From assembly GCF_002280675.1 (NCBI RefSeq), contig NZ_NCEN01000002.1:186001-250000 (forward strand): a stretch of 64,000 nucleotides of DNA, in the 5' to 3' direction. The DNA comes from Novosphingobium sp. 32-60-15. GTDB taxonomy: Bacteria; Pseudomonadota; Alphaproteobacteria; Sphingomonadales; Sphingomonadaceae. The notes under the pieces are model-generated. The model was given only the letters and a program-made list of their open reading frames with translations, made no database searches and was not told the origin of the DNA. The translations under genes were made by a program, and so were the position numbers. Positions within the stretch are counted from its first letter, which is position 1; each line of letters starts with the position of its first letter. Shown in pieces: positions 45,133 to 54,218 of the stretch.

Positions 45133-46022
45133 TGCCGGTCCTCGATATCGAGCGCCTGCTGCGCTATAAAGTCCCTGCGGCACATGACTTTTACGATGCG
45201 CGCGATACCATCCTGTATGCCTTGGGGACCGGCGCAGGTCTGGCCCCGCAGGTTGACGACCTCAACTTCGTGTTCGAACGCGACCTGAAGGCACTGCCAT
45301 CCATGGCTTTCGTATTGGGAACACCGGGCTTCTGGGCAATGGACCCCGCCGCCGGTCTTGACTGGCCACGAATATTGCATGGCGAACAATCGCTTGTGTT
45401 GTATCGGCCGCTTCAGGCCCAAGGTGAAATCAGCGGCAGCACCCGGATTGGCGAAATTGCCGACAAAGGGCCTGGAAAGCCTGCACTGGTGCGTATTTAT
45501 CGCACACTCACGGACGAATCCGGCGCAAAAGTGGCTGATATGTCCGAAGTTTGGGTGTTGCGTGAAGCCGGCGGTTTTGGCGGAGAACGCGCGCTATCGG
45601 GGCCGCCTCCTGTCATCGTTCCCGAGACGCCAGCCACGCACAGTCTCGACCTGCCGACCAGCTTGCAACAAGCCTTGATTTATCGGCTGTCGGGTGATCG
45701 CAATCCCTTGCATGTCGAAGCGGAAACAGCGCGGATCGGAGGCTTCGACCGGCCCATTCTGCATGGGCTGTCCTCGCTTGGTCTTGCCGCGCGCGCCTTG
45801 GTCCACCTGCATTGCGATGGCGATCCCATGCGCCTGTCATCACTAGCCGCCCGGTTTACAGCGCCCGTGCTGCCCGGTGACACGATACGGACGCAAAGCT
45901 GGCAGCACCAAAATCGCATTGTTTTCCGGTCCATTGCAATAGAACGCGATGTGGTGGTGATCGACGGCGGTACGGCATCGGTTGACAGTTTTGCCGATCC
46001 ACATGCCATTCCTTCCGGGTGA
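45132..46022 (+). CDS. MaoC-like enoyl-CoA hydratase
   Basis: A 296-residue double-hot-dog protein of the MaoC/hydratase-2 type. The C-terminal half carries the hydratase-2 motif YRLSGDRNPLH with Asp189 and His194. It hydrates a trans-2-enoyl-CoA to the R-3-hydroxyacyl-CoA, which differs in stereochemistry from the crotonase at 39865. In actinobacterial steroid breakdown such hydratases act on side-chain acyl-CoA. It ends the operon; its stop codon lies inside a cluster operator. Confidence 0.88.
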   Translation: MPVLDIERLLRYKVPAAHDFYDARDTILYALGTGAGLAPQVDDLNFVFERDLKALPSMAFVLGTPGFWAMDPAAGLDWPRILHGEQSLVLYRPLQAQGEISGSTRIGEIADKGPGKPALVRIYRTLTDESGAKVADMSEVWVLREAGGFGGERALSGPPPVIVPETPATHSLDLPTSLQQALIYRLSGDRNPLHVEAETARIGGFDRPILHGLSSLGLAARALVHLHCDGDPMRLSSLAARFTAPVLPGDTIRTQSWQHQNRIVFRSIAIERDVVVIDGGTASVDSFADPHAIPSG

Positions 46023-46026
46023 TAGG
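46011..46026. promoter_or_regulatory. cluster operator, copy 6
   Basis: CCTTCC-GGGT-GATAGG matches 11 of 12 informative positions of CCTAYC-N4-GRTAGG and is 14/16 identical to the copy at 38541. It lies 89 bp before the molybdopterin oxidoreductase start and overlaps the MaoC stop. Confidence 0.65.
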
Positions 46027-46114
46027 TTCGCGCGTTGCCGCAACACCGTTCATAGGCATTCGGCTATTTTGAATAGTGGCCGGAACAAGCACCTGATCGG
46101 AAAGTGAAAACGGC

Positions 46115-48343
46115 ATGGCTGCGCAACCTGTTCAAACAAGCGAGACGCGTTTCGGGATCTGCAAGGTCTGCTGGGCAGGGTGCCCGGTTGAAGTGACGGT
46201 TGAAAATGGCCGTGCGACCAAGGTAATCGGCGACCGCCAGTCCCCTATATATGGCGGTTATACCTGCCCCAAGGGTCGGGCCATGCCTGATGCCCATTAT
46301 TCACCGACGCGTGTGCTTCATCCGCGCAAGCGGATGCCCGACGGCAGTTACCGCGAAATCCCGATGGCGCAGGCGGTTGAGGAAATCGCCCAGCGTATTG
46401 AGGCGATCGTCGCAGATCATGGGCCGGAAGCCATCGCGGTCTATCCCGGCAACGGCAACCTGACCAACCCGATCAATCCGGTGATCGGCGCGATGTTCAT
46501 CATGGCGATGGGCACATTCCCTGACCGTTTCTTTTCAGTCCAAACCATTGATCAGGCCGGAAAAGTCATTGCGCAGGCATTGCACGGCCGCTGGATTCCC
46601 GGTCCACAACCCTTCAGCACCGCCAAGACGTGGATCATGGTCGGCACCAATCCGGTCATTTCCAAGCAGGGTGTGATGGTCAATCCCGGCCAGACTGTGA
46701 AGCAAGCGGTGAAGGACGGCATGAAGCTGATCGTAATCGATCCGCGTGCCACAGAATCCGCCACGCATGCCTTCCTGCACATCGCCCCGCAACCGGGGCA
46801 GGATGCCAGCATTCTGGCAGGCATCCTTCGGGTAATATTGTCAGAAAACCTTTACGATGCGGACTTTGTGCGCGCCAATGCCATCGGCCTGGACATGCTG
46901 AAGGCGGCGGTTGAACCGTTCACGCCCGAACACGTTGCATCAGTCGCGGGTATCACTGCACAAGAAGTGGTGCTGGCTGCGCGCACTTTTGCCTTGGCCG
47001 ACAGCGGCTGCGTCGTGACGGCCACAGGCGCGCATTTTCCGCTTCATGGTACGCTATGTGAATATCTCGCGCTCAGCCTGAATACGGTTTGCGGGCGGTG
47101 GGTGCGCGCAGGAGAAGCGCATGGGCAACCGCATGTGCTCCTTCCGGACGTTCCAATCCGCGCCCAACCTCATGCTGCCTATCAGCCGTGGGATTATACC
47201 AAGAAAAGCCGGATCAATGCCCTGCCTCAAACGGTTGTCGGCGCGCCGACTGGCACTTTACCCGACGAAATCCTGACACCCGGCAAGGGGCAGGTGCGTG
47301 CGCTGATCTGTTCCGGCAGCAATCCTGCGGTATCTTTGCCGGACCAGAACCGGGCGGGCCGTGCGCTACGTGCGCTTGATCTGCTCGTCTCCATCGATGT
47401 CGAGATGTCCAATACAGCGCGCATGGCCGATTACGTGATACCCGACAAGATGGCTCTGGAAACGCCGGCCTGCTCGCAATTTTCGGAATCGATGAAATAC
47501 TACGGTATCTGGACGGGGGGTTACGAAGTTCCCTATGCGCAATATGCGCCAGCCGTGGTCGATCCGCCCGCAGGCTCGGACACCATCGAAAGCTGGGAAT
47601 TTTTTTACGAACTTGCCAAACGCCTTGGCAAGCAAATCACGTATTTCGGCAATGCTGCAGGTACAGGCGAGCATTGGGACAAGCCTCCGGTGCCTTTTAC
47701 CCTACCTATTGACCGGCGCCCAACGACGGAGGAGATGTTCGAAGCGATGTGCGCGGGTTCGCGCGTGCCCCTGTCCGAAGTAAAGGAATTTGCTCACGGC
47801 AATGTCTTTGCCGCACTGGACCTCACGGTACTGCCACGCGCTGATGACTGTACGGCGATGCTGCAATTGGCTGATCCGACAATGATGGCCGAACTGGCGG
47901 ACGTGTTCGAACACCGCGGCGATACGGCCTTGCCCAGCGCTGAATTCCCGCTTCTGCTCATCCCGCGCCGCGCGAACGACATGATGAATTCGATTGGGCG
48001 AAACAATCCAAAACTTACCGCCCGGCGCACGCACAATCCGGCCTATCTGAACCCGGCAGACCTCGACGCGATGGGACTTGCAACCGGCGACATCATCCGG
48101 ATCCGGTCTGCCCATGGCGAGATTCAAGGCGTCGCCGAGGCAGAAACACGTTTGCGTACAGGCACGATCTCGATGTCGCATTGCTTTGGCACTAATCCTG
48201 ATGAGAAAGACGATCCGCTTGGGCAGGGGGGATGCACCTCGCGCTTGATCGATGCCAATGCAGCGTTCGATCCGGTGTTCGGACAACCCCGCATGGGTGC
48301 GATTCCGGTCAGCATCGAAAAGGTCCCAGCCTTGGCGCAATAA
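46115..48343 (+). CDS. molybdopterin oxidoreductase
   Basis: A 742-residue DMSO-reductase-family enzyme. Residues 16-51 hold a 4Fe-4S site C16-x2-C19-x3-C23-x27-C51-PKG; the C-terminal molybdopterin-dinucleotide domain has RRANDMMNSIGRNNP and THNPAYLNP. I see no signal peptide, so it is probably cytoplasmic. No Cys or Sec is evident where the molybdenum ligand usually sits, so its class is uncertain. No small electron-transfer subunit gene is adjacent. It could hydroxylate, dehydrogenate or reduce an intermediate. Confidence 0.85.
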   Translation: MAAQPVQTSETRFGICKVCWAGCPVEVTVENGRATKVIGDRQSPIYGGYTCPKGRAMPDAHYSPTRVLHPRKRMPDGSYREIPMAQAVEEIAQRIEAIVADHGPEAIAVYPGNGNLTNPINPVIGAMFIMAMGTFPDRFFSVQTIDQAGKVIAQALHGRWIPGPQPFSTAKTWIMVGTNPVISKQGVMVNPGQTVKQAVKDGMKLIVIDPRATESATHAFLHIAPQPGQDASILAGILRVILSENLYDADFVRANAIGLDMLKAAVEPFTPEHVASVAGITAQEVVLAARTFALADSGCVVTATGAHFPLHGTLCEYLALSLNTVCGRWVRAGEAHGQPHVLLPDVPIRAQPHAAYQPWDYTKKSRINALPQTVVGAPTGTLPDEILTPGKGQVRALICSGSNPAVSLPDQNRAGRALRALDLLVSIDVEMSNTARMADYVIPDKMALETPACSQFSESMKYYGIWTGGYEVPYAQYAPAVVDPPAGSDTIESWEFFYELAKRLGKQITYFGNAAGTGEHWDKPPVPFTLPIDRRPTTEEMFEAMCAGSRVPLSEVKEFAHGNVFAALDLTVLPRADDCTAMLQLADPTMMAELADVFEHRGDTALPSAEFPLLLIPRRANDMMNSIGRNNPKLTARRTHNPAYLNPADLDAMGLATGDIIRIRSAHGEIQGVAEAETRLRTGTISMSHCFGTNPDEKDDPLGQGGCTSRLIDANAAFDPVFGQPRMGAIPVSIEKVPALAQ

Positions 48344-48351
48344 CACCGTGC

Positions 48352-48367
48352 CCTATCGATAGATAGG
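48352..48367. promoter_or_regulatory. cluster operator, copy 7 (perfect palindrome)
   Basis: CCTATC-GATA-GATAGG matches all 12 informative positions and has fully symmetric half-sites. It lies 88 bp before the start of the LuxR/MalT-like regulator, suggesting autoregulation and that this regulator binds the motif. Confidence 0.75.
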
Positions 48368-48454
48368 AGTACGTCGTTGCATCGCAACGGCATATGCGCG
48401 ACAAAGGCCTGCGAAAGCGACCAGCAGAGTCGCTTCCTTGGAGAGAGCAAAATC

Positions 48455-51139
48455 ATGGGTCTTGTCCCCACGACGATCATTCCGCCGCGCACGACAGCAG
48501 TCATCGTTCAACGCAAAGGTTTCCTGAACCGTGTTGATGCGATTTGCCGGGCGAGGCTGGTCACGTTTTGTGCACCTGCCGGTAGCGGAAAGACTACGGC
48601 AGCGCATTATTGCCTCAACCTCATGAAGCAGCAAGGCCGTCCGGCGATGTGGCTTTCGGTCAGGGCTGGCATCCGCGACTTTTCATCGTTTTTCGGCGCG
48701 CTAAAAGCCGCAGGGGTCGCTGTAGGTCTGGAGTGGGACCATCTGGACCGCGATAGCCCGGAAGAGCTTTGGCTGGCAGCGCTCGCGCAAGAGCATGAAA
48801 AGCCACCGGTTCTTGTTGTCGATGATGCGCAATTGCTTCCTTTGGCAGTGCTGGATTTCATAAGCCAGGCGATATCCAGCGTCCGCGATGCGATGACCAT
48901 CATCCTGATTTCACGCGGGGCGCTGCCGGTGCCAGTCGCCCGATCGCGCTCACTGGGCTTCCTCGTGGAAGTTGGCGCGCCCGAGCTTGCGTTCGACGAT
49001 GAGGAAGCAAGCGAACTGGTAACCCGCGTTGCCGGTGTTCCAGTTGAACCAGAGGCCATGCAGCAAATCATTCGTGATGCGCACGGCTGGGCTGCCGGTC
49101 TTGTCATTGGTGGTGAACTGTACCGGCGCGAACAAGCGCGCGGAAAAGTGTGGCAACCGTTATCGGATTATCTGCGAAGCGAATTTGCAAGCTACTTCTC
49201 GGAAGAGGTTCTGGCTCTGCAAACCCCGGAAGTACGCGATTTTCTGATCAACACTTGCATTCTTGATGAATTGACCGGACCTTCCTGCGCGGCTGTGACC
49301 GGAGACGACAATGCCCGCGCGATGCTTGACGATGCCTATCGTGCGGGATTGTTCATCGATGCGATCGATGAAGAGCGCAGTTGTTATGCCTATCATCCAT
49401 TGTTCCGGGCGATGGCGCTTGGCCGTCTTTATGAGCGGGCCTTCGCACGCGCTGCAGAATTGCACCGCCGCGCCAGCCGGTTCTTTGCCGCGCAAGGTGA
49501 ATTGCTTAAAGCGCTTGAACATGCATCGGCCAGCGGCGACCAGGAATTTATGGCCGACCAGCTGGACTTGCTTGCAAATGAACTGACAACGACCGGGCAC
49601 CTCCACCGGCTTGACCAGATTGCATCCGAATTGCCGCTTTCCATCAGCGCCAAGCGTCCGATGCTTGTCCTGGCAATGGCGTGGCGCCGCATTCGCAGGC
49701 TGTCCTACCCATCTGCAGGCCGCCTGATCGACACCGCGTGCGCCTTGCGCGATACGCTTGTGGCAGAGGGCAAACTCGATACGTATGCTGCAACGGCTCT
49801 TGATCACCACATTCGGCACCGCCAGATCATGCTTGCCGCCGCGCAGGACGATATGGTCCGCGTCGAACGTGATGCCGAAGTGCTGATTGCCGAAATCGGC
49901 GATGATGATGCTTACCTCAGTTGCACCCTGCTGGCGCAAGTGATTGCGGCCCGGCGCGAGTTTTACCACTTCCACGACACGCTGAAGCTGGAAGCAGAGG
50001 TTCGCCGTGCGCTGGATCGGCCCGGTGCAGAATTTGCGTCCATCGCTTTGAAGTGTTCCATTGTGCCAACGTTGATGACCCAAGGGAAAACTGCAATTTC
50101 CCGCCGGTTCAGCGAAGAAGCGCTTGCTTCGGCCGTTGCGCGCAATGACGAAATCCCCGGATTGGCTGCATTGCCGGCGTTACCGTTCGCCGAATTGCTG
50201 TACGAAATGGGTGAGCTTGATCAGGCCAACGAACTGGTAGAGCGCTATCTTCCGGGCATCCGCCACTGGGGGTTGGTCGATCAACTCGCGTCCGGCTATC
50301 TTGTGCGCGCGCGCTTGGCCTTTGCCAAAGGGGACAGCGTTGCGGCCTTGGCAGGGCTGGATGAGGCGCATCTGGTGGCAATTGAATGCGGATTGGACCG
50401 GTTGCGTGCGCACCTCACATCCGAACAGGTCCGGATTTTGGTCAAATCAGGCCGGATTGACGAAGCTGAACAGGCGTTGCGCGCGATCAACAAGCAGATC
50501 GACGAGGAACCCGTACCAACGCTAAATCCGTCACGCCGCCGCGAAAGTCTCGCCATCGCGTGGATCAGGATCGAGATGCACCGCCACAGGCTGGTGCGCG
50601 CCTGCAAAGTTGCGACGCGCTGGCTGGAGTTCGTCCGGCGAAGCGGCGACATTCGTTCCGCTGTCGCCTTCGAACTGCTGCTTGCGGAAATCTTCGTGCT
50701 CCAAGGCAACAGATCCAAAGCGCGCCGTGCGGTGCGGTCAGCCGTCGAATTGGCCGAACCTGCTGGCTGGACCCGGGTGTTTCTCGATGAAGGCGAAGTC
50801 ATCTCTGCATTGTTGAGCGAGGCTTATGCCAATGGCCCGACGCTTGATACCCGCGCCGACAAGTTTGCGGCGATGCTGGTTTCGCTGGTGGACAACGGCC
50901 CGCAAATGGAAATCGATGAGAGCGAAAAGGCTTTCGGGCTGACGGGGCGTCTTGCGAGTCGCGAGATCGACATCCTGGTCATGGTCAGCGGCGGCCTGCG
51001 CAATCGTGAGATCGGCGAACGGCTTGGCCTGACTGAAGGCACCGTCAAATGGTACATGCAACAGATCTACGACAAACTGGGTGTCCGCCGCCGTCCGCAA
51101 GCTGTGCTGCGCGCGCGTCAGTTTGGTATCCTGACCTAA
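48455..51139 (+). CDS. LuxR-family MalT-like (STAND) transcriptional regulator
   Basis: An 894-residue regulator. The N-terminal NTPase has a Walker A motif APAGSGKTT at residues 40-48; a long tetratricopeptide-like helical region follows; the last 65 residues are a LuxR-type helix-turn-helix (LASREIDILVMVSGGL, GLTEGTVKWYMQQIYDKLGV). MalT-type proteins are ATP- and ligand-dependent activators. I chose ATG 48455, with GGAGAGAG upstream; an in-frame ATG at 48377 would add 26 residues. A perfect copy of the cluster operator precedes it, making it the best candidate for pathway activator. Confidence 0.9.
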   Translation: MGLVPTTIIPPRTTAVIVQRKGFLNRVDAICRARLVTFCAPAGSGKTTAAHYCLNLMKQQGRPAMWLSVRAGIRDFSSFFGALKAAGVAVGLEWDHLDRDSPEELWLAALAQEHEKPPVLVVDDAQLLPLAVLDFISQAISSVRDAMTIILISRGALPVPVARSRSLGFLVEVGAPELAFDDEEASELVTRVAGVPVEPEAMQQIIRDAHGWAAGLVIGGELYRREQARGKVWQPLSDYLRSEFASYFSEEVLALQTPEVRDFLINTCILDELTGPSCAAVTGDDNARAMLDDAYRAGLFIDAIDEERSCYAYHPLFRAMALGRLYERAFARAAELHRRASRFFAAQGELLKALEHASASGDQEFMADQLDLLANELTTTGHLHRLDQIASELPLSISAKRPMLVLAMAWRRIRRLSYPSAGRLIDTACALRDTLVAEGKLDTYAATALDHHIRHRQIMLAAAQDDMVRVERDAEVLIAEIGDDDAYLSCTLLAQVIAARREFYHFHDTLKLEAEVRRALDRPGAEFASIALKCSIVPTLMTQGKTAISRRFSEEALASAVARNDEIPGLAALPALPFAELLYEMGELDQANELVERYLPGIRHWGLVDQLASGYLVRARLAFAKGDSVAALAGLDEAHLVAIECGLDRLRAHLTSEQVRILVKSGRIDEAEQALRAINKQIDEEPVPTLNPSRRRESLAIAWIRIEMHRHRLVRACKVATRWLEFVRRSGDIRSAVAFELLLAEIFVLQGNRSKARRAVRSAVELAEPAGWTRVFLDEGEVISALLSEAYANGPTLDTRADKFAAMLVSLVDNGPQMEIDESEKAFGLTGRLASREIDILVMVSGGLRNREIGERLGLTEGTVKWYMQQIYDKLGVRRRPQAVLRARQFGILT

Positions 51140-51145
51140 GATAGG
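51130..51145. promoter_or_regulatory. cluster operator, copy 8
   Basis: CCTGAC-CTAA-GATAGG matches 10 of 12 informative positions of CCTAYC-N4-GRTAGG. It overlaps the stop codon of the LuxR gene and lies 80 bp before the BKACE start. Confidence 0.6.
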
Positions 51146-51152
51146 CGCGCAC

Positions 51153-51179
51153 CGGGCCGTCACCGCGTTTGTCGGCCCG
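51153..51179 (+). terminator. hairpin between LuxR and BKACE genes
   Basis: CGGGCCG (51153-51159) pairs with CGGCCCG (51173-51179) around a 13-nt loop. It may end the LuxR transcript or sit in the BKACE leader. There is no T-run. Confidence 0.4.
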
Positions 51180-51224
51180 CGAAGATGCGGGGCTTTCTCC
51201 CACCGGCTTAGACACGAGGACACC

Positions 51225-52154
51225 ATGGCAAAAGGCAAAGTCATCATCAGTTGCGCCATCACCGGCGCCATCCATACGCCCTCGATGTCCGAATTCCTGC
51301 CGATCACGGCCGAGGAAATTGCGGAATCAGCCGTGGGCGCTGCCGAAGCCGGCGCTGCAATCATTCACCTTCACGCACGCAATCCGGTCGATGGCCGTCC
51401 CGACCAGAACCCTGACCTGTTCGAGCCTTTCCTTAAAGTGATCAAACAGCGATCTGATGCGGTGCTGAACCTGACGACAGGCGGGCACCCTTCCATGACC
51501 GTGGACGAGCGCATCCGCCCGGCAAGCAAGTTCGCGCCCGAAGTCGCCTCGCTGAACATGGGGACAATGGGCTTTGGCCTGTTCCCGATGCTTGACCGGT
51601 TCAAAACCTTCAAACACGAATGGGAACCTGCCGCGCTGGAGGCCTCGCGCGATCTGGTGTTCAAGAACACATATGCCGATATCGAAAAGTTGCTGGGCAT
51701 CCTCACCCCGCTGGGCACGCGGTTCGAATTTGAATGCTATGACACCAGCCACTTGTACAACCTCAAGTATTTCCTTGATCGCGGGCTGGTAAAGGCTCCG
51801 CTGTTCATCCAGACCTGCTTTGGCATTCTGGGTGGCATCGGCAGCCACCCGGACGACGTCATGCACATGAAACGCACCGCTGACCGTCTGTTCGGCGACC
51901 AGTATGAGTGGTCCGTTCTGGGTGCAGGTGCACGGCAGATGAGCATTGTCGCAATGGCGGCCTCGATGGGCGGCAACGTGCGCGTAGGGCTGGAAGATTC
52001 CCTATGGGCGGGCAAGGGCAGGCTGGCACAGACCAATGCCGAACAGGTGACCATCGCCCGCCAGATCATCGAAGGCATGGGCCTTGAAGTTGCCTCGCCT
52101 GATGAAGCCCGCAAGATCCTTGATCTCAAAGGCGCGGACCGGACCAACATTTGA
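51225..52154 (+). CDS. beta-keto acid cleavage enzyme (BKACE family)
   Basis: A 309-residue BKACE (DUF849) TIM-barrel enzyme. The zinc-binding His pair is H48 and H50 (IIHLHARNP). The family cleaves a beta-keto acid using acetyl-CoA, giving acetoacetate and a new acyl-CoA, as in lysine fermentation (Kce). Substrate range is set by active-site residues that I cannot assign. It overlaps the racemase gene by 1 bp, so the two are probably used together. Confidence 0.87.
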   Translation: MAKGKVIISCAITGAIHTPSMSEFLPITAEEIAESAVGAAEAGAAIIHLHARNPVDGRPDQNPDLFEPFLKVIKQRSDAVLNLTTGGHPSMTVDERIRPASKFAPEVASLNMGTMGFGLFPMLDRFKTFKHEWEPAALEASRDLVFKNTYADIEKLLGILTPLGTRFEFECYDTSHLYNLKYFLDRGLVKAPLFIQTCFGILGGIGSHPDDVMHMKRTADRLFGDQYEWSVLGAGARQMSIVAMAASMGGNVRVGLEDSLWAGKGRLAQTNAEQVTIARQIIEGMGLEVASPDEARKILDLKGADRTNI

Positions 52155-53266
52155 TGCCGGACCCTTTTCTGAAGACCGCTGCGACCGGGCCGCTGGCCGG
52201 CGTCCGCATTGTCGAAATCGACGCAATCGGTCCGGTGCCGTTGGCGGCAATGCTGCTGGCGGATATGGGCGCCGAGATCGTGCGTGTGGCACGTCCGCCC
52301 AGCGCAGGCGCGGGCGCGTGGGACGATGTCGGCGGCGACATACTCCATCGCAGCCGTACTGTGACGTATCTCAACCTCAAGGACGCGGACGACCGCGAAC
52401 ACTTGTTGACGCTGATTGGCAAGGCCGACGCGCTGATTGAAGGCTATCGTCCCGGTGTCATGGAGCGGCTAGGGCTGGGACCGGACATCTGCCTTGCGCG
52501 CAATCCGGCACTGGTGTTCGGCCGGATGACCGGGTGGGGGCAAACAGGGCCGCTGGCCCTGCGCGCCGGCCACGATATCAACTACTTGTCGATCACCGGC
52601 GCGCTTCACGCCATGGGGGATGGTGAAAGTCCGCCACCGGTGCCGCTTAATCTTGTCGGCGATTATGGTGGCGGCGCAATGTTCCTGATTGCAGGTCTGT
52701 TGGCCGCAATCCTTTCCGCCAGGGCAACCGGAACGGGGCAAGTGGTAGATGCCTGTATCACAGACGGCGTACCATCGTTGATGAGCCTGTTCTACGCGTG
52801 GCAGCCCAAAGGGCTGTGGTCCGATGCGCCTGCGTCCAACCTGCTCGATGGCGGCGCGCCATTCTATCGCTGCTATCGCTGTGCAGATGGGCGCGACGTT
52901 GCGGTCGGGTGCCTTGAGCCGCAGTTTTTTGCTCAAATGATCGCGGGGCTGGGGCTGGAGGATCGCGGTTATAACCAGAACGAGCGTGCCGAATGGCCGC
53001 GCATGGAAGCCGATTTCAGCGCTTGCTTTGCCACGCGCCCGCGTGACGAATGGGCAGCGCTTTTTGCCGATACCGACGCCTGTGTAACGCCGGTCCTGTC
53101 AATGGCAGAGGCTCCGCTGCATCCGCACAATACCGCACGCGCTACTTTTGTAAGGCACGGGGCGATTAGCCAACCGGCACCGTCCCCGCGGTTTTCAGGT
53201 ACGCCGGGCAGCATTGCGAAGCCCGAATCACTGACGATCGAGGCCGCCCTTGGCCGATGGTCCTGA
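52154..53266 (+). CDS. alpha-methylacyl-CoA racemase (CoA-transferase family III fold)
   Basis: A 370-residue protein. It carries His140 (GHDINYLSITG), Asp170 (GDYGGGAMF) and Glu255 (CLEPQFF), each exactly 14 residues beyond the catalytic H126, D156 and E241 of the mycobacterial racemase MCR (numbering from memory). This favours a racemase over a CoA transferase. Such enzymes convert 2R- to 2S-methylacyl-CoA, a step needed for beta-oxidation of methyl-branched chains such as isoprenoid or steroid side chains. ATG 52154 overlaps the previous stop. Confidence 0.88.
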   Translation: MPDPFLKTAATGPLAGVRIVEIDAIGPVPLAAMLLADMGAEIVRVARPPSAGAGAWDDVGGDILHRSRTVTYLNLKDADDREHLLTLIGKADALIEGYRPGVMERLGLGPDICLARNPALVFGRMTGWGQTGPLALRAGHDINYLSITGALHAMGDGESPPPVPLNLVGDYGGGAMFLIAGLLAAILSARATGTGQVVDACITDGVPSLMSLFYAWQPKGLWSDAPASNLLDGGAPFYRCYRCADGRDVAVGCLEPQFFAQMIAGLGLEDRGYNQNERAEWPRMEADFSACFATRPRDEWAALFADTDACVTPVLSMAEAPLHPHNTARATFVRHGAISQPAPSPRFSGTPGSIAKPESLTIEAALGRWS

Positions 53267-53278
53267 ACAACACGCCGG

Positions 53279-53302
53279 GGCAGCGCAGATTCGTGCGCTG
53301 CC
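53279..53302. terminator. terminator between convergent genes
   Basis: GGCAGCGCA (53279-53287) pairs perfectly with TGCGCTGCC (53294-53302) around a 6-nt loop, between the racemase and the convergent phosphatase gene. Confidence 0.65.
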
Positions 53303-53311
53303 ACGCATATG

Positions 53312-54076
53312 TCAGCCGTTGCTGACCATCGTCTCGCGAAAGCGCGTCAGCAACGCAGCATCAACCCCGGCTGCAGCGAAATAGCCGTCAAGACTACCGT
53401 ATTCTGCGGTGATCACCGCAAAAGCGGCTTGAAGAAACGCAACATCGACGCCGATCATTGCGTCGATCAGTCCTTGGGTAGGGACAAAGCCGAACGCTTC
53501 CAGGAACTGTTCCTCGATCCCGCCACGCAAACGCAAGTTCTTGGCGAACACGTCCGAGCGTTCGTAATCGGCAATCACAACGTCTTCGGGCACGCCAACC
53601 GCGCGCAGCAGCAATGCGACCATGACGCCGGTACGATCCTTGCCCGCTGTGCAGTGGACCAGCATCGGGGTTTCCCCCGCAACGATCGATTCCACCAGAT
53701 GGGCAAGATGCGGAAGCAATGCGGATGGAATTGACGCGTAATTGTCTGTCAGCGCACGGCGCACGGTTTCGGGCGACTGGTCTTCGCGCAGGGCTTCCCA
53801 GCCGTTGTTGGTCTTGACCCGCAAGTCCGCCGTCACATCAAGATTGAGCAGCCGCGCGGTTTCAGCCCAATCGTTAGGGTCCTTGTCACGCTCGCCCGCC
53901 GATCGCAAGTCACAGACCAGCTTGATGTTCAGCGCGCCCAGTTCTTCACGGTGGATCGGCTCGAAACTGGCGGGGCCTTCTGAACGATAAATGATGCCGG
54001 GGCGCACGATGCCGCCGCCGGTTGTCGGCAAGCCGCCGATATCGCGAAAATTGAGCTTCGACAGGGCTTCGGTCAT
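53312..54076 (-). CDS. tyrosine/lipid phosphatase-like protein
   Basis: A 254-residue Y_phosphatase3-type protein with FRDIGGLPTTGG at the N-terminus and the P-loop HCTAGKDRTG. It is related to the phosphatase at 25614. ATG 54076 is where homology begins; the upstream frame overlaps the divergent SMP-30 leader. Role in the pathway unknown; removal of phosphate from an intermediate made by the kinase-like proteins is a speculation. Confidence 0.82.
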   Translation of the reverse strand: MTEALSKLNFRDIGGLPTTGGGIVRPGIIYRSEGPASFEPIHREELGALNIKLVCDLRSAGERDKDPNDWAETARLLNLDVTADLRVKTNNGWEALREDQSPETVRRALTDNYASIPSALLPHLAHLVESIVAGETPMLVHCTAGKDRTGVMVALLLRAVGVPEDVVIADYERSDVFAKNLRLRGGIEEQFLEAFGFVPTQGLIDAMIGVDVAFLQAAFAVITAEYGSLDGYFAAAGVDAALLTRFRETMVSNG

Positions 54077-54149
54077 GGTGTCCTCGTAGCGAATGGAATT
54101 TGGCGATGGGGCTTTGTCTGAACGAAGACCGGCAATGGCGCCGCGCTCA

Positions 54150-54165
54150 CCTGCCTTATGGCGGG
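54150..54165. promoter_or_regulatory. cluster operator, copy 9 (weak)
   Basis: CCTGCC-TTAT-GGCGGG is symmetric except at two positions and matches 10 of 12 informative positions. The mismatches fall in the TA of the right half, as in the copy before fbiC. It lies 54 bp before the SMP-30 start and 74 bp before the phosphatase start. Confidence 0.35.
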
Positions 54166-54218
54166 GTGCCCGTAGCGAAGCCAGCGATAGCGTCACAAAA
54201 AATGACGGAGAGTGCGAC

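Noticed and set aside
52154..53266. Formyl-CoA-type CoA transferase
   Set aside because: The His/Asp/Glu set at a constant offset to MCR favours a racemase.
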